From NCBI GenBank assembly GCA_934654795.1, contig CAKUGT010000010.1, positions 1 to 61,495 on the forward strand: a stretch of 61,495 nt of DNA, read 5' to 3'. Origin of the DNA: an uncultured Collinsella sp. (GTDB lineage: Bacteria > Actinomycetota > Coriobacteriia > Coriobacteriales > Coriobacteriaceae). Position 1 is the stretch's first letter; the number at the start of each line of letters is the position of its first letter. Position numbers and translations under genes: made by a program. A model generated the notes under the pieces. The model was not told where the DNA came from, did not search any database, and worked only from the letters and a program-made list of their open reading frames with translations. Shown in pieces: positions 1-8,683 of the stretch.

Positions 1-206
<206 letters not shown>

Positions 207-416
207 GGGTTTATCCTTTCTCTTCCGGGAGCGCGGGCCGAGTCGCCGTGCCCGCGCGCCTTGCCTTTCGGGTTCACCATCCATGGTGGGGCGCGTTTCT
301 AACGAAGCCGTAACGGCCGTTGGGTTCTTTTGGCGCCAACCCTTCTCGACCCGCACATCATGATTAATTTGCTTAAGGCAATAACTTTCCCGATCGATGT
401 AATCACCGAATCAAAA

Positions 417-475
417 CGTGTACATCACCCTCCAAAACCGACATTTTTCGGCATGTTTGGAGGCTGATGTACACG
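417..475. repeat. Long imperfect hairpin in a 396-bp divergent intergenic region
   Basis: The 207-602 interval between two divergent genes holds one striking feature. Arms at 417-436 and 456-475 pair over 19 of 20 positions (one C/C mismatch) around a 19-nt centre that itself contains CCGA/TCGG. A run TTTTGA follows on the minus strand, so it resembles a terminator read leftward, but no minus-strand gene lies upstream. It may be a regulatory or mobile palindrome instead. A possible -10 TATAGT for the gene at 603 lies at 561-566. Nothing else stands out in the rest of the interval. Confidence 0.6.
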
Positions 476-602
476 AATGTGAAATCAACCGCCGCCCAAA
501 AGCGCCTTCCTCATGTCTGGACTCTCTATGCTTACGCTGGATAGACATCGCCGGAACGGGTATAGTATCGAAAGTTTTGTCGTTAACCAGCGGGGGAGTC
601 CT

Positions 603-1307
603 GTGGGCATCAAAAAGAAGATCAAAAAGGAGCTTATCGGCACTTCCGATTACCCGTCGAATAAGATCTTTACGATCTCCAATTTCATCACCTTTACGCG
701 CCTGATCCTCACCCTGGTATTTCTATACCTGTTTGTGACGGATAACAACCGCGTCGTCGCCATCGTTATCTACGCCGTTGCCGCCTCCACCGACTGGATG
801 GACGGTCAGATCGCCCGCATGACTAAGACGGTCTCGTGGCTCGGCAAGGTCATGGATCCCATTTGCGACCGTGCGCTGCTGTTCACCGGCGTACTTGGAC
901 TGGTGGTCCGCGGAGAGCTGCCCATCTGGGTCTGCGTACTCATTATTGGCCGCGACATCTATCTGGGCATCGGCACGCTTATCGTGCGTCATTATCACCG
1001 TCGCCCCATCGATGTGGTCTTTCCCGGAAAGATTGCCACGGCGCTACTCATGACCGGCTTCTCACTCATGCTGCTCGGTTTCCCCGTTATTGACGGCCTG
1101 AACCTTTTATCTTCAACCCTTACGGCCTTCCCGGGCCTCAACGGAAGCTCGGTGCCCCTCGGCATCTTCTTTGTGTACGGCGGCGTGATCTTCTCCATGC
1201 TCACGGCTGTCATCTACTCCATTAAGGGCGGAGTGGCCATTAAACAGGCTCTCGCGCATCCCGAGGACGAGGACATCGACTTTCTGAACCCTGAAATCGA
1301 AGACTGA
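603..1307 (+). CDS. CDP-alcohol phosphatidyltransferase family protein (PgsA2-like)
   Basis: A 234-residue membrane enzyme that transfers a phosphatidyl group from CDP-diacylglycerol to an alcohol acceptor in phospholipid synthesis. The family motif D-x2-D-G-x2-A-R-x8-G-x3-D-x3-D is complete (DWMDGQIAR ... GKVMDPICD), with several hydrophobic segments around it. I chose GTG at 603 because GGGGGAG lies just upstream; the longer frame from ATG 513 has no ribosome binding site and a poor N-terminus. It is followed by an FHA protein and a MerR regulator, as around pgsA2-garA-Rv1828 of Mycobacterium tuberculosis. The acceptor is unknown; a second, more canonical pgsA lies at 21583. The acidic tail (HPEDEDIDFLNPEIED) is cytoplasmic in character. 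Confidence 0.85.
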   Translation: MGIKKKIKKELIGTSDYPSNKIFTISNFITFTRLILTLVFLYLFVTDNNRVVAIVIYAVAASTDWMDGQIARMTKTVSWLGKVMDPICDRALLFTGVLGLVVRGELPIWVCVLIIGRDIYLGIGTLIVRHYHRRPIDVVFPGKIATALLMTGFSLMLLGFPVIDGLNLLSSTLTAFPGLNGSSVPLGIFFVYGGVIFSMLTAVIYSIKGGVAIKQALAHPEDEDIDFLNPEIED

Positions 1308-1373
1308 TTCGTTGGGGTATGATTACGTACGGTTCATTATTTGCGGCACGTCCGCGATAAGTTAGGGGTTGTC

Positions 1374-1808
1374 ATGGACAACATGGTTAACAATATGCCT
1401 CAGAATGATAAGACTGCTGACGCTACCTGCGTATTCCGCGTGCCTTCAAGCGACGTCACCGTTCCCGACCTCATGGCCAACGTGCGCATCACCGCCCCCG
1501 TCCTGTCCATCGTCAAGGGTCCGCAGACTGGTGCCGCCTTTGAGCTCGAGGACGACGTGACTACCATCGGCCGCGATCCCGCGAACGGCATCTTCCTTAA
1601 TGACATGACCGTTTCGCGCAGCCACGCGCGCATTATTCGCGAGGGCCTCGGCGCTCGCATCGAGGACCTGGGCTCGCTCAATGGTACCTGGGTCGACGGT
1701 GCCATTGTCAATGCAGCCCCGCTGCACGACGGTTCTTCCGTTCAGATCGGTACGTTTACGCTCATCTACCACGAGAGCACGCCGGAGCGCATCGAAACCG
1801 GTGAGTAG
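1374..1808 (+). CDS. FHA-domain protein, GarA-like
   Basis: A 144-residue cytoplasmic protein: a flexible N-terminus then one forkhead-associated domain, which binds phosphothreonine. FHA hallmarks are visible: IGRDPANGIFLND, the S-R-S-H-A pocket and LGSLNGTWVDG. Thr18 in ADATCVFR aligns by eye with the phosphorylated ETTSVFR region of mycobacterial GarA, which controls 2-oxoglutarate and glutamate metabolism after Ser/Thr kinase phosphorylation. ATG 1374 has AGGGG at suitable distance and is preferred over the in-frame ATG 1341. The gene ends 3 nt before the MerR gene, so the two are probably co-translated. The GarA role is inference from motif and neighbourhood. Confidence 0.87.
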   Translation: MDNMVNNMPQNDKTADATCVFRVPSSDVTVPDLMANVRITAPVLSIVKGPQTGAAFELEDDVTTIGRDPANGIFLNDMTVSRSHARIIREGLGARIEDLGSLNGTWVDGAIVNAAPLHDGSSVQIGTFTLIYHESTPERIETGE

Positions 1809-1811
1809 GGC

Positions 1812-2690
1812 ATGGCCGAACGCAACTATCTGAGTATCGGCCAAGTCGTCAACCTACTTCGAGGCGCATACCCCGATCTTTCGAACTCAAAAATTAGATT
1901 TCTAGAGGATGAGGGGCTCATTACCCCTCATCGTACGCCTAAGGGATACCGTCAGTACTCTAAGGAGGACGTTGATCGTCTGGAGGTCATCCTGCACTTG
2001 CAGAAGACCCGCTACATGCCGCTCAACGTGATTAAGCAGCGCTTGGAAAACGCCACGGACCTGTCAACGCTCGCCTACGAGGTGGGCTTGCTATCCGATG
2101 TTCCGCTCAAGACGGAGCCCAAGGAGACTAAGCAAAAGCTGCATCCCATCGAGACCATTCCCGATATGTTGGGCGTCGAAATTTCGTTTATCCGCTCGCT
2201 CGCCGAGAACGACCTCATTCGCATCATCAAGAGTCCGCAGAATCGTGAGCTCGTCGATGGTCGCGATTTTCCAATCATCCGCTACTGCTCCGAGCTGTCG
2301 CGCTTCCATATCGAGCCGCGCAACCTGCGTCAGTACGTATCGTCGGCAAACCGCGAGTCTTCAATGTTTGAGCAGGTTCTCGTGAGCATGCTCGGTATGG
2401 ATACTTCCGATGACGAGCGCGACGCCAAGCTCGAGCGTGCGTTTAAGAAGCTTCACGACCTGACCGAGGGCGTGCACACTGCGCTGCTCAAGAACCGCGT
2501 TTTTGAGTCGCTCAACGCCGTGGTCGAGGACGCCGACATCGATGCACTCGATGAGGAAATCGCTCGCTCCGAGTCCACCAAGGCCAAAAACGAAGAAACT
2601 GCCGCGCCGGCTTCGCACGAGGATTCTCTCGTAAAGCCGCTCAAGGTCGTCGCCCCTTCGCAATCCGGCACCGCCACCGCGGACAAATAA
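1812..2690 (+). CDS. MerR-family transcriptional regulator (Rv1828-like)
   Basis: A 292-residue DNA-binding protein. Residues about 5-75 form the MerR winged helix-turn-helix (LSIGQVVNLL, KIRFLEDEGLI, GYRQYSKEDVDRLEVI). A second, effector-like region follows, with a predicted second wing-like stretch around ISFIRSLAENDLIRI, and the tail is Lys/Glu/Ala-rich and likely disordered. The gene starts 3 nt after the FHA gene and keeps the FHA-MerR pairing seen in many actinobacteria. No cysteine metal-sensing pattern is visible, so it is not a classic metal-responsive MerR. Targets cannot be read from the sequence. Confidence 0.85.
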   Translation: MAERNYLSIGQVVNLLRGAYPDLSNSKIRFLEDEGLITPHRTPKGYRQYSKEDVDRLEVILHLQKTRYMPLNVIKQRLENATDLSTLAYEVGLLSDVPLKTEPKETKQKLHPIETIPDMLGVEISFIRSLAENDLIRIIKSPQNRELVDGRDFPIIRYCSELSRFHIEPRNLRQYVSSANRESSMFEQVLVSMLGMDTSDDERDAKLERAFKKLHDLTEGVHTALLKNRVFESLNAVVEDADIDALDEEIARSESTKAKNEETAAPASHEDSLVKPLKVVAPSQSGTATADK

Positions 2691-2730
2691 TCGCTGCTGA
2701 TATTTCGGCAACCCATTGAAAGGTCATGCA

Positions 2731-3261
2731 ATGTACGACTTCGAATCTCAAATCGTCGACATCCCCGACTATCCCGAGCCCGGAGTCATCTTCAAAGACA
2801 TCACGCCGCTCTTTGGCAACCCCGAGGCGCTCAAAGCCATGACCGATGCCCTCGCCGAGCACTTTGCCGGCATGGGAATCACCAAGGTCGTAGGTCCCGA
2901 GGCTCGCGGCTTTATGGTTGGCGTACCGGTGGCTGTAGCCCTTGGTGCCGGCTTTGTTCCCGCACGTAAACCGGGTAAGCTGCCCCGCAAGACGGTGAGC
3001 CAGAGCTATGAGCTCGAATACGGCACCGACTCTATCGAGATCCATGCCGATGCCATTACCTCTAAAGATACCGTGTTGATTCTGGACGACTTGGTCGCGA
3101 CGGGCGGAACCGTCGAGGCAACAGGTAAACTGGTGCGAGATATGGGCGCAAAGCTTATCGGTTACGGTTGTATACTTGAGCTTGCGTTTCTCAACCCGCG
3201 CGAGAAGCTCACGCCGTCTGATGACGATGTGGAGCTCTTTAGCCTGGTGACGGTAGACTAG
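2731..3261 (+). CDS. apt: Adenine phosphoribosyltransferase
   Basis: Purine salvage enzyme that converts adenine plus PRPP to AMP and pyrophosphate in the cytosol. The 176-residue product has the usual type I PRTase layout, with the PRPP-binding loop VLILDDLVATGGT at about residues 115-127 and the N-terminal signature PGVIFKDITPLF. The start is ATG 2731, with GAAAGG 7 nt upstream; a TTG five codons earlier lies within that ribosome binding site and is unlikely. It follows the MerR gene by 40 nt and precedes the NlpC gene by 32 nt. Confidence 0.95.
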   Translation: MYDFESQIVDIPDYPEPGVIFKDITPLFGNPEALKAMTDALAEHFAGMGITKVVGPEARGFMVGVPVAVALGAGFVPARKPGKLPRKTVSQSYELEYGTDSIEIHADAITSKDTVLILDDLVATGGTVEATGKLVRDMGAKLIGYGCILELAFLNPREKLTPSDDDVELFSLVTVD

Positions 3262-3293
3262 CCGTTACCCTTAGTTACTGGAAAGGAAGCTAC

Positions 3294-4421
3294 ATGCGCA
3301 CAGCAAACACGCACAAAAACATGGCACGCTGCGCTGCTACGGCAACCCTCGCTTGTGTTTTGGGCTTGGGCCTCGCGGCTCCTGCCTACGCCGATACCGC
3401 ATCCGACCTTGCCGCTGCTCGTACGAAACTCGAGCAGATCGGCACCCAAACCCAGCAGATTTACGATGAGCTTGCCACGCAGACGCAGGCGCTCGATCAG
3501 ACTGCCGGAGAGATCACGCAAAAGCAGCAGGAGATCGCCGATGGTCAGGCCAAGCTCTCGACCTATGTCGCCGGCGAGTACAAAACCGGCGGTCTGAGCC
3601 TGCTTCAGGTTTTGACGGGTGTCGATGATCTGAGCGATATGCTCAATCGTCTGTTCTACTACGGCAAAGTTTCCGATAAGCAAGCTCAGACCATTCAAGA
3701 GGTCAAGGAGCTTAAGCAGCAGCTCACCGATAAGCAGGCCGAGCAGGAGAAGAACGTCGCTTCCACGCAGAAAAAGGTCGACGAGCTTAACGCTCAGCAG
3801 GCTGAAGCCCAGAGCGTCGTAAACTCCCTGGATTCACAGCTGCAGGCCGAGCTTGCTGCCGAGGCCGAGGCCAACGCCGCGCTGCAGGCCGGCATCAACG
3901 CCAGTACCGCTGAGAAGGCCACGGTGAGCAACGAGACTGCCGGTACGACCGAGAACACCAACAACGGTGGTCAGACCAGCAATAACAACAACCAGGGCGG
4001 CAACACTCCGGCTCCTACGCCGACACCCGCTCCGACGCCGCAGCCCTCCACGCCTGCTCCGGCTCCGACGCCTTCTGCTCCGAGCCAGTCCGTCGATGGC
4101 GGTTCTGTTGTCTCGCGTGCATACAGCAAGCTTGGTTGCGCTTATTCTTGGGGCGGAATTGGCCCGAACAGCTTCGACTGCTCTGGTTTTGTTAGCTATT
4201 GCCTCACGGGTCGCTATTGCCGCCTCGGCACCACTGGCACCTTTATGGGCTGGACGCGTGTGTCCGATCCGCAGCCCGGTGACGTTGTGGTCAACTCGTA
4301 CCACACCGGCATTTACATCGGTGGTGGTCAGATGATTCATGCTTCCGACTACAACACGGGTGTCATCATCAGCTCCGTTGCCGCCGGCATGAACAATAAC
4401 TACATCTTCGTGCGTTACTAA
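3294..4421 (+). CDS. Secreted NlpC/P60 peptidoglycan hydrolase with coiled coil
   Basis: A 375-residue exported cell-wall endopeptidase. Order of parts: signal peptide (about 1-33, cleavage near AYADT), a long heptad-rich coiled coil (about 35-200), a Thr/Asn then Pro/Thr/Ala-rich linker (about 205-265), and a C-terminal NlpC/P60 domain. The catalytic Cys is at 296 (FDCSGF) and the His at 337 (YHTGIY). This RipA/CwlO-like build suggests cleavage of peptide stems during growth or division, with the coiled coil as a regulatory or docking arm. ATG 3294 is preceded by GGAAAGGAAG. A strong terminator follows at 4446. Confidence 0.92.
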   Translation: MRTANTHKNMARCAATATLACVLGLGLAAPAYADTASDLAAARTKLEQIGTQTQQIYDELATQTQALDQTAGEITQKQQEIADGQAKLSTYVAGEYKTGGLSLLQVLTGVDDLSDMLNRLFYYGKVSDKQAQTIQEVKELKQQLTDKQAEQEKNVASTQKKVDELNAQQAEAQSVVNSLDSQLQAELAAEAEANAALQAGINASTAEKATVSNETAGTTENTNNGGQTSNNNNQGGNTPAPTPTPAPTPQPSTPAPAPTPSAPSQSVDGGSVVSRAYSKLGCAYSWGGIGPNSFDCSGFVSYCLTGRYCRLGTTGTFMGWTRVSDPQPGDVVVNSYHTGIYIGGGQMIHASDYNTGVIISSVAAGMNNNYIFVRY

Positions 4422-4445
4422 GTCATCTTACACAGCGTGTGAATG

Positions 4446-4483
4446 TGGACCTCGAGGCTTTAAGTCGCGAGGTCCATTCTTTT
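4446..4483 (+). terminator. Rho-independent terminator of the apt/NlpC unit
   Basis: A 9-bp perfect stem (TGGACCTCG with CGAGGTCCA, 13-nt loop) followed by TTCTTTT, 24 nt after the NlpC stop codon. Confidence 0.85.
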
Positions 4484-4495
4484 GTCTCTAATCTT

Positions 4496-4532
4496 GTACG
4501 GCTATCTAGTATTCAAAACTAGATAGCCGTAC
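4496..4532. promoter_or_regulatory. 15-bp inverted repeat upstream of degV (candidate operator)
   Basis: Perfect 15-bp arms (GTACGGCTATCTAGT and its complement) separated by 7 nt. The right arm ends 19 bp upstream of the -10 hexamer TATAAT (4552-4557), so the palindrome covers the -35 region of the degV promoter. The segment CAAAACTAGATAGCC (4514-4528) recurs with one change upstream of the DUF1836 regulator gene (6174-6188, minus strand), which suggests that regulator binds both places. Confidence 0.6.
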
Positions 4533-4586
4533 ATTCAGTTTGCAAGATGGCTATAATTGTTGAAGAACAATTAGAAAGGACCCTCT

Positions 4587-5453
4587 ATGAGCTGGGCACT
4601 TATCTCCGATTCAAGCTGCAACCTCCGCGATTGGCAACCGACCGCGCCCCATACCACCTTTGCATTTGCGCCCCTCAAAATTCGAGTGGGGGAGCGTGAA
4701 TTCATCGATGACCTTTCGCTCGATGTTCATGAGCTCAACTGCGCTGTTCAGGCGGAGACGAACGCTTCTTCGAGCGCTTGTCCCAGCGTAGGGGAGTGGG
4801 CCGAGCTCTTCAAATTGGCAGACAAGACCATCTGCATGCCAATCTCTGAGGGCGTGTCGGGCAGCTACAACGCGGCAGCCACGGCTCGCGATATGGTTCT
4901 TGCCGAAGAGCCCAATCGTCAGATTCACCTGGTTAATTCGCGGGCAGCAGGCGGCAAGATGGACCTGATCTTCTTGCTGTTTGATCGTTATCTTGCAAGC
5001 AACCCGGATGTCTCATTCGAGGACGCTTGCGCATACTTCGATAGCCTTGAGCAGAACAGCAAAATCCTCTTCAGCTTGTGCAATTACGAAAACCTCGCCA
5101 AAGCCGGACGTATTCCTAAGGCAGCCGGCGTCATTGCCAACAAGCTTAATATTCGCATTTTGGGCACGGCGAGTGAGGCCGGTAAAATCGAACTCGTCGG
5201 GCACACGCGTGGCGAAAAGAAGATGCTCAACAAGATCATCGACACCATGGAAGCCGAAGGTTTTACGGGCGGCGAGGTCGTTATCGACCATGTCGAGAAT
5301 GAGGCAGGCGCCCAAGCACTTGCCAGCCGAATTGTGGAGCGCTGGCCAGGCTCCAAGACTATCATCATGCCCTGTAACGGGCTAGATTCATACTATGCCG
5401 AAATGCATGGGCTCATTATCGGCTACGGCATGGGCGTGGCTTCGGGCCAATAA
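4587..5453 (+). CDS. DegV-family fatty-acid-binding protein
   Basis: A 288-residue cytosolic protein of the DegV fold, which in other bacteria binds a fatty acid and can present it to fatty-acid kinase FakA as a FakB subunit. The N-terminus carries the expected ISDSSCNL phosphate-contact motif, and the central MPISEGVSGSYNAA loop is characteristic. ATG 4587 has AGAAAGGA upstream. It stands alone between two terminators with its own TATAAT promoter. No fakA is in the window, so a role in exogenous fatty-acid use is inference from the family only. Control by the DUF1836 regulator next door is likely, given the shared motif. Confidence 0.88.
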   Translation: MSWALISDSSCNLRDWQPTAPHTTFAFAPLKIRVGEREFIDDLSLDVHELNCAVQAETNASSSACPSVGEWAELFKLADKTICMPISEGVSGSYNAAATARDMVLAEEPNRQIHLVNSRAAGGKMDLIFLLFDRYLASNPDVSFEDACAYFDSLEQNSKILFSLCNYENLAKAGRIPKAAGVIANKLNIRILGTASEAGKIELVGHTRGEKKMLNKIIDTMEAEGFTGGEVVIDHVENEAGAQALASRIVERWPGSKTIIMPCNGLDSYYAEMHGLIIGYGMGVASGQ

Positions 5454-5473
5454 CGTCCAACCAAGCTAAAATA

Positions 5474-5517
5474 CGGGCGGAGCAAAGTGACAGATGACCC
5501 TTTGCTCCGCCCGTTTT
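5474..5517. terminator. Bidirectional terminator between degV and the DUF1836 gene
   Basis: Two perfect 14-nt arms (5474-5487 and 5500-5513) around a 12-nt loop, followed by TTTTA on the plus strand. It sits between two convergent stop codons (5453 and 5527) and can serve both. Confidence 0.85.
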
Positions 5518-5526
5518 ATACGTCGG

Positions 5527-6138
5527 CTAGCTATTAAACCCATTAAACTTTAGATAGCTCATCAGGTACGCCTTCGAAACGAAGGATGAAACCGCACTGC
5601 GCACAAGCAGCGACTCACGCGTTACCTGATGCGCCGTATCGGGAACCGGCGTCTGCTCGACGGAAAACGCCGAACGAATCGATGCCTCGAGCTGATCGAC
5701 CACATAATCGAAGGCCGTCGGGGCATCGTAGCTCAAACGCTGAATGTTAAAGAGTGCCTGCACCGCAGCAATAGGTAACACCTGCTTAAAGAGGCAGATA
5801 GCGATCAGGCGGGCAATCTGCTCGCGGCCATATTGCTTTTTGACCGGAGCAGGCACCAGGCCGACCTTCACGTAGTTATTGATCATCGATGGCGTAATGA
5901 CAGGGTGCTCAACGCAAATGGACAGCGGCTCCATCCACAGCGCAACATACTCAATGACCTGGTCGCGGTAGAGCGTCACATTGGGCAACTGGTTATAGCG
6001 CGGCAGACTCAACGTATTGAGTTTACGCACGATATCGGACTGAATGAATGCATCGGGTAGCACCGTGGGCTGAATATCCTCGGGCTTAATGCTGACCGAC
6101 GAATCGGACATCGGAATAACGTATTTAGCGTGGTTCAT
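5527..6138 (-). CDS. DUF1836 / MerR-like putative transcriptional regulator
   Basis: A 203-residue protein whose central part (about residues 60-125) resembles a MerR-like winged helix: VITPSMINNYVKVGLVPAP followed by the YGREQIARLIAICLFKQ helix. This matches my recollection of the DUF1836 family, whose role is poorly defined. ATG 6138 has GGAGGCC upstream; the longer frame to 6207 would read through the promoter. A -10 TACAAT (6163-6168) and the motif shared with the degV promoter lie directly upstream, suggesting autoregulation. Convergent with degV. No ligand-binding domain is recognised. Confidence 0.75.
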   Translation of the reverse strand: MNHAKYVIPMSDSSVSIKPEDIQPTVLPDAFIQSDIVRKLNTLSLPRYNQLPNVTLYRDQVIEYVALWMEPLSICVEHPVITPSMINNYVKVGLVPAPVKKQYGREQIARLIAICLFKQVLPIAAVQALFNIQRLSYDAPTAFDYVVDQLEASIRSAFSVEQTPVPDTAHQVTRESLLVRSAVSSFVSKAYLMSYLKFNGFNS

Positions 6139-6162
6139 AAGAGGCCTCCGTTCGTTTTCTAT

Positions 6163-6188
6163 ATTGTATTCTAGGTTATCTAGTTTTG
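6163..6188 (-). promoter_or_regulatory. Promoter and candidate operator of the DUF1836 gene
   Basis: Minus strand: TACAAT at 6168-6163, with CAAAACTAGATAACC at 6188-6174 immediately upstream, covering the -35/spacer zone. The 15-mer matches the degV operator in 14 of 15 positions. A short CTAG...CTAG repeat is embedded (6171-6183). Confidence 0.55.
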
Positions 6189-6206
6189 CATACCACATAG
6201 CCGCCA

Positions 6207-6247
6207 AGAAAATTGGCGGGACAGTGCACTGATGCTTCGTCCCGCCA
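6207..6247 (-). terminator. Rho-independent terminator of trxB
   Basis: On the minus strand, TGGCGGGAC pairs with GTCCCGCCA (9 bp, 16-nt loop) followed by AATTTTCTT, 45 nt after the trxB stop. Confidence 0.8.
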
Positions 6248-6291
6248 TTTAGTAAATTGATAACAACCTTACATAAGATATATTATCGTAC

Positions 6292-7230
6292 TTATCCACG
6301 GAGAAACGCGTATGCGCTCGTTGCCGCTATGGCTCCGTCCGAAACAGCGGTCACAACCTGGCGTAAACGTTTGGAACGGATATCGCCAGCGGCAAATAGA
6401 CCTGGCGTGCGGGTCGCCATGGATTCATCAGTCAGAATGCCGCCATCAGGCGCCAGATCGACTAGATGCTCAACAGGCTCGGTATGGGGCTGCGTTCCGG
6501 TAAAAACAAAGATGCCAAACGAGCCGGGCTCAAATGACTCGGTATGAGTCTCGCCGGATGCATTGTCCTTAAAGGTAATCGTCGTTGGCATGGCTTCGCC
6601 CGATAGCTCCACAATACTAGTTTGGTACCTAACTGTAATATTGTCCTTTGCGAGTACTTTCTGAACAACACCATCGGGCGCACGGAACTGGTCGCGGCGC
6701 AGCACGATGGTCACACTGTTGGCAATGTCGGACAGGAACAGAGCCTCTTCGCATGCCGAATTGCCACCACCGATTACAAAAACCTGCTTGCCGCGGAAAA
6801 ACATGCCGTCACATGTTGCGCAATATGAAACGCCACGACCGCGATACGCATCCTCGCCTGCGAAACCTGCCGGACGCGGCGTGGCACCCATGCAAGCGAT
6901 AACGCTCGGGGCCAGCGTATCGCCCATATCGTGATGCACCGTAAACAACGCTGCATCGGCATCGTAATCGATACCCGTAACCATGCTCCATGCAACCTGT
7001 GCTCCCAGGCCCTCTGCATGCTGCTGAAAACGCTCGCCGAGTTCGGCGCCACTCAGGAGCGAGATACCCGGATAGTTCTCGACCTCATTGGTTGTGGCGA
7101 TCTGCCCTCCCGACATGCCCTGCTCAATCACGGTCGTCGTCAGGTTGGCACGCGCAGCATAAATGGCGGCAGCATAGCCCGCGGGGCCGCCACCGATAAT
7201 CGCAACATCGATCGGCTTATCGGTAGTCAT
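6292..7230 (-). CDS. trxB: Thioredoxin-disulfide reductase
   Basis: A 312-residue flavoenzyme that passes electrons from NADPH through FAD and a redox-active disulfide to thioredoxin. Visible parts are the FAD dinucleotide-binding GGGPAG near the N-terminus, the active-site CATC (Cys137 and Cys140), the NADPH-binding GGGNSACEEA and the C-terminal GDIRSKRLRQV. ATG 7230 is preceded by GAAAGGA; the in-frame extension to 7305 lacks a ribosome binding site. It is divergent from the glycosyltransferase gene and monocistronic. No thioredoxin gene is adjacent. Confidence 0.95.
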   Translation of the reverse strand: MTTDKPIDVAIIGGGPAGYAAAIYAARANLTTTVIEQGMSGGQIATTNEVENYPGISLLSGAELGERFQQHAEGLGAQVAWSMVTGIDYDADAALFTVHHDMGDTLAPSVIACMGATPRPAGFAGEDAYRGRGVSYCATCDGMFFRGKQVFVIGGGNSACEEALFLSDIANSVTIVLRRDQFRAPDGVVQKVLAKDNITVRYQTSIVELSGEAMPTTITFKDNASGETHTESFEPGSFGIFVFTGTQPHTEPVEHLVDLAPDGGILTDESMATRTPGLFAAGDIRSKRLRQVVTAVSDGAIAATSAYAFLRG

Positions 7231-7348
7231 GAAGCGTCCTTTCGTCGAAACGTTGTCGTTCTTTGCGCTCATACCCAAATTTACGTGAACGTGACACTCA
7301 TGCACTACAATGATAAATCCGTATTACAAAGCTGAAGGGGAGTTATCG

Positions 7349-8650
7349 ATGGACCAGGCGCAGACGAGTGACGACGCTCCCCTGCTCACGTACAGCACTC
7401 CCCAATCGGAGCAAACCACGCTCCTGGCTCAGCAAAAACCTCTCGTGACCATCGTGCACGCCTCCGTTGGCTCGGGCCACAAGGCCGCCGCAAATGCGAT
7501 TGCGCACGCATTCGACCTCATCCGCGGCACCAATGGCATCCCCGAGGATATTGAGATTGAAGTGCTCGATATCCTTGATTTTGGACGTATTAAATTCGAC
7601 GGTAATAAGACCGCGGCTTCTTTTACGGGAGCCACGCGCCCCATTTACGACCTGACCTGGCGATATACGCTTACGGGACATCTTCTCTGGGGTGGCGGAA
7701 CGGCATGGTCGCGAATTATGTTCCCCGCCTTCAACGAATATATTCGTAGCCGCAGGCCCATAGCCGTGGTTGCAACGCACATCACAGCAGCCAATGTTGC
7801 CGTGGGCGCCCGCGTAATTACGGGTATCGATTATCCGGTCATCTGCGTACCGACCGACTACGAAGTCGAGGGATGGTGGCCCCACATGGACACCGATTTA
7901 TTCTGTGTTGCCAACGAATTTATGGCCGAAACGCTGCGTCCGCGCAAGGTGCTCGAGACAAAGATTCGCATTACCGGCATTCCTATTCGCGCCGGATTCG
8001 ACACGGATTACGATCGCGAGGAAGAGCTAGCTAAGTTCAACCTCCCCACTGACAAGACCGTCGTGCTGGTAATGGCCGGTGCCAGCTTGCCTCAACCGTA
8101 CGTTCGCTTTCGCGCGGAGATGGACCGCACCCTCCCCTTCCTACGCAGCTTCGAAGACATGCACTTTGTCTTTTTGCCGGGCAAAGACACCGAATATGCC
8201 ACCCGCCTCAAAACGCTCTTCGATGCCATGAAGCTCGAAAATGTCACGGTGCTGGACTATGTCGACGACATGGCGGCCCTCATGCACGGCTGCGACCTGG
8301 CAATTCTCAAATCGGGCGGACTCACGGTCACCGAGTGCCTATGCGCACATCTGCCGATGATCCTGCTGGGCAAATCATACGGCCAGGAAAAGGCCAACAC
8401 CACGATGCTCACCGGCATGGGAGCCAGCATGCACGTCACCACGGCACGAGAACTCATCGTTACCCTACGTCACTTGCACGACCATCCCGAATCACTCAAA
8501 GCGCTACTCATCAACGGCGAAGTACTACGCCGCCCCCACGCAGCCGAAGACATAGCCATCGCAACCATGGAGCTCGTAGGCAAACCCCAAAAGCGCAAAC
8601 GAGCCTTCTGCCGCTTCTACTGGGGCGGCAAGCCAGCGCATATCCGCTAG
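7349..8650 (+). CDS. UgtP/MGDG-synthase-type diacylglycerol glycosyltransferase
   Basis: A 433-residue GT28-type enzyme, peripheral to the membrane, that adds a sugar from a nucleotide donor to diacylglycerol. The N-terminal acceptor domain has the diagnostic VGSGHKAAANAI loop and a hydrophobic lipid-contact region. The C-terminal donor domain has GGLTVTECLCAHLPMI. ATG 7349 follows AAGGGGAG; an upstream ATG at 7310 has no such site. Likely product is a mono- or di-glucosyl diacylglycerol used as a membrane lipid or lipoteichoic-acid anchor. Whether it is processive, and which sugar it uses, cannot be read here. A TACAAT box just upstream is a plausible -10. Confidence 0.85.
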   Translation: MDQAQTSDDAPLLTYSTPQSEQTTLLAQQKPLVTIVHASVGSGHKAAANAIAHAFDLIRGTNGIPEDIEIEVLDILDFGRIKFDGNKTAASFTGATRPIYDLTWRYTLTGHLLWGGGTAWSRIMFPAFNEYIRSRRPIAVVATHITAANVAVGARVITGIDYPVICVPTDYEVEGWWPHMDTDLFCVANEFMAETLRPRKVLETKIRITGIPIRAGFDTDYDREEELAKFNLPTDKTVVLVMAGASLPQPYVRFRAEMDRTLPFLRSFEDMHFVFLPGKDTEYATRLKTLFDAMKLENVTVLDYVDDMAALMHGCDLAILKSGGLTVTECLCAHLPMILLGKSYGQEKANTTMLTGMGASMHVTTARELIVTLRHLHDHPESLKALLINGEVLRRPHAAEDIAIATMELVGKPQKRKRAFCRFYWGGKPAHIR

Positions 8651-8683
8651 GCGATAGTCCGCTGCTCGGCGGGAGCCGCCCAT

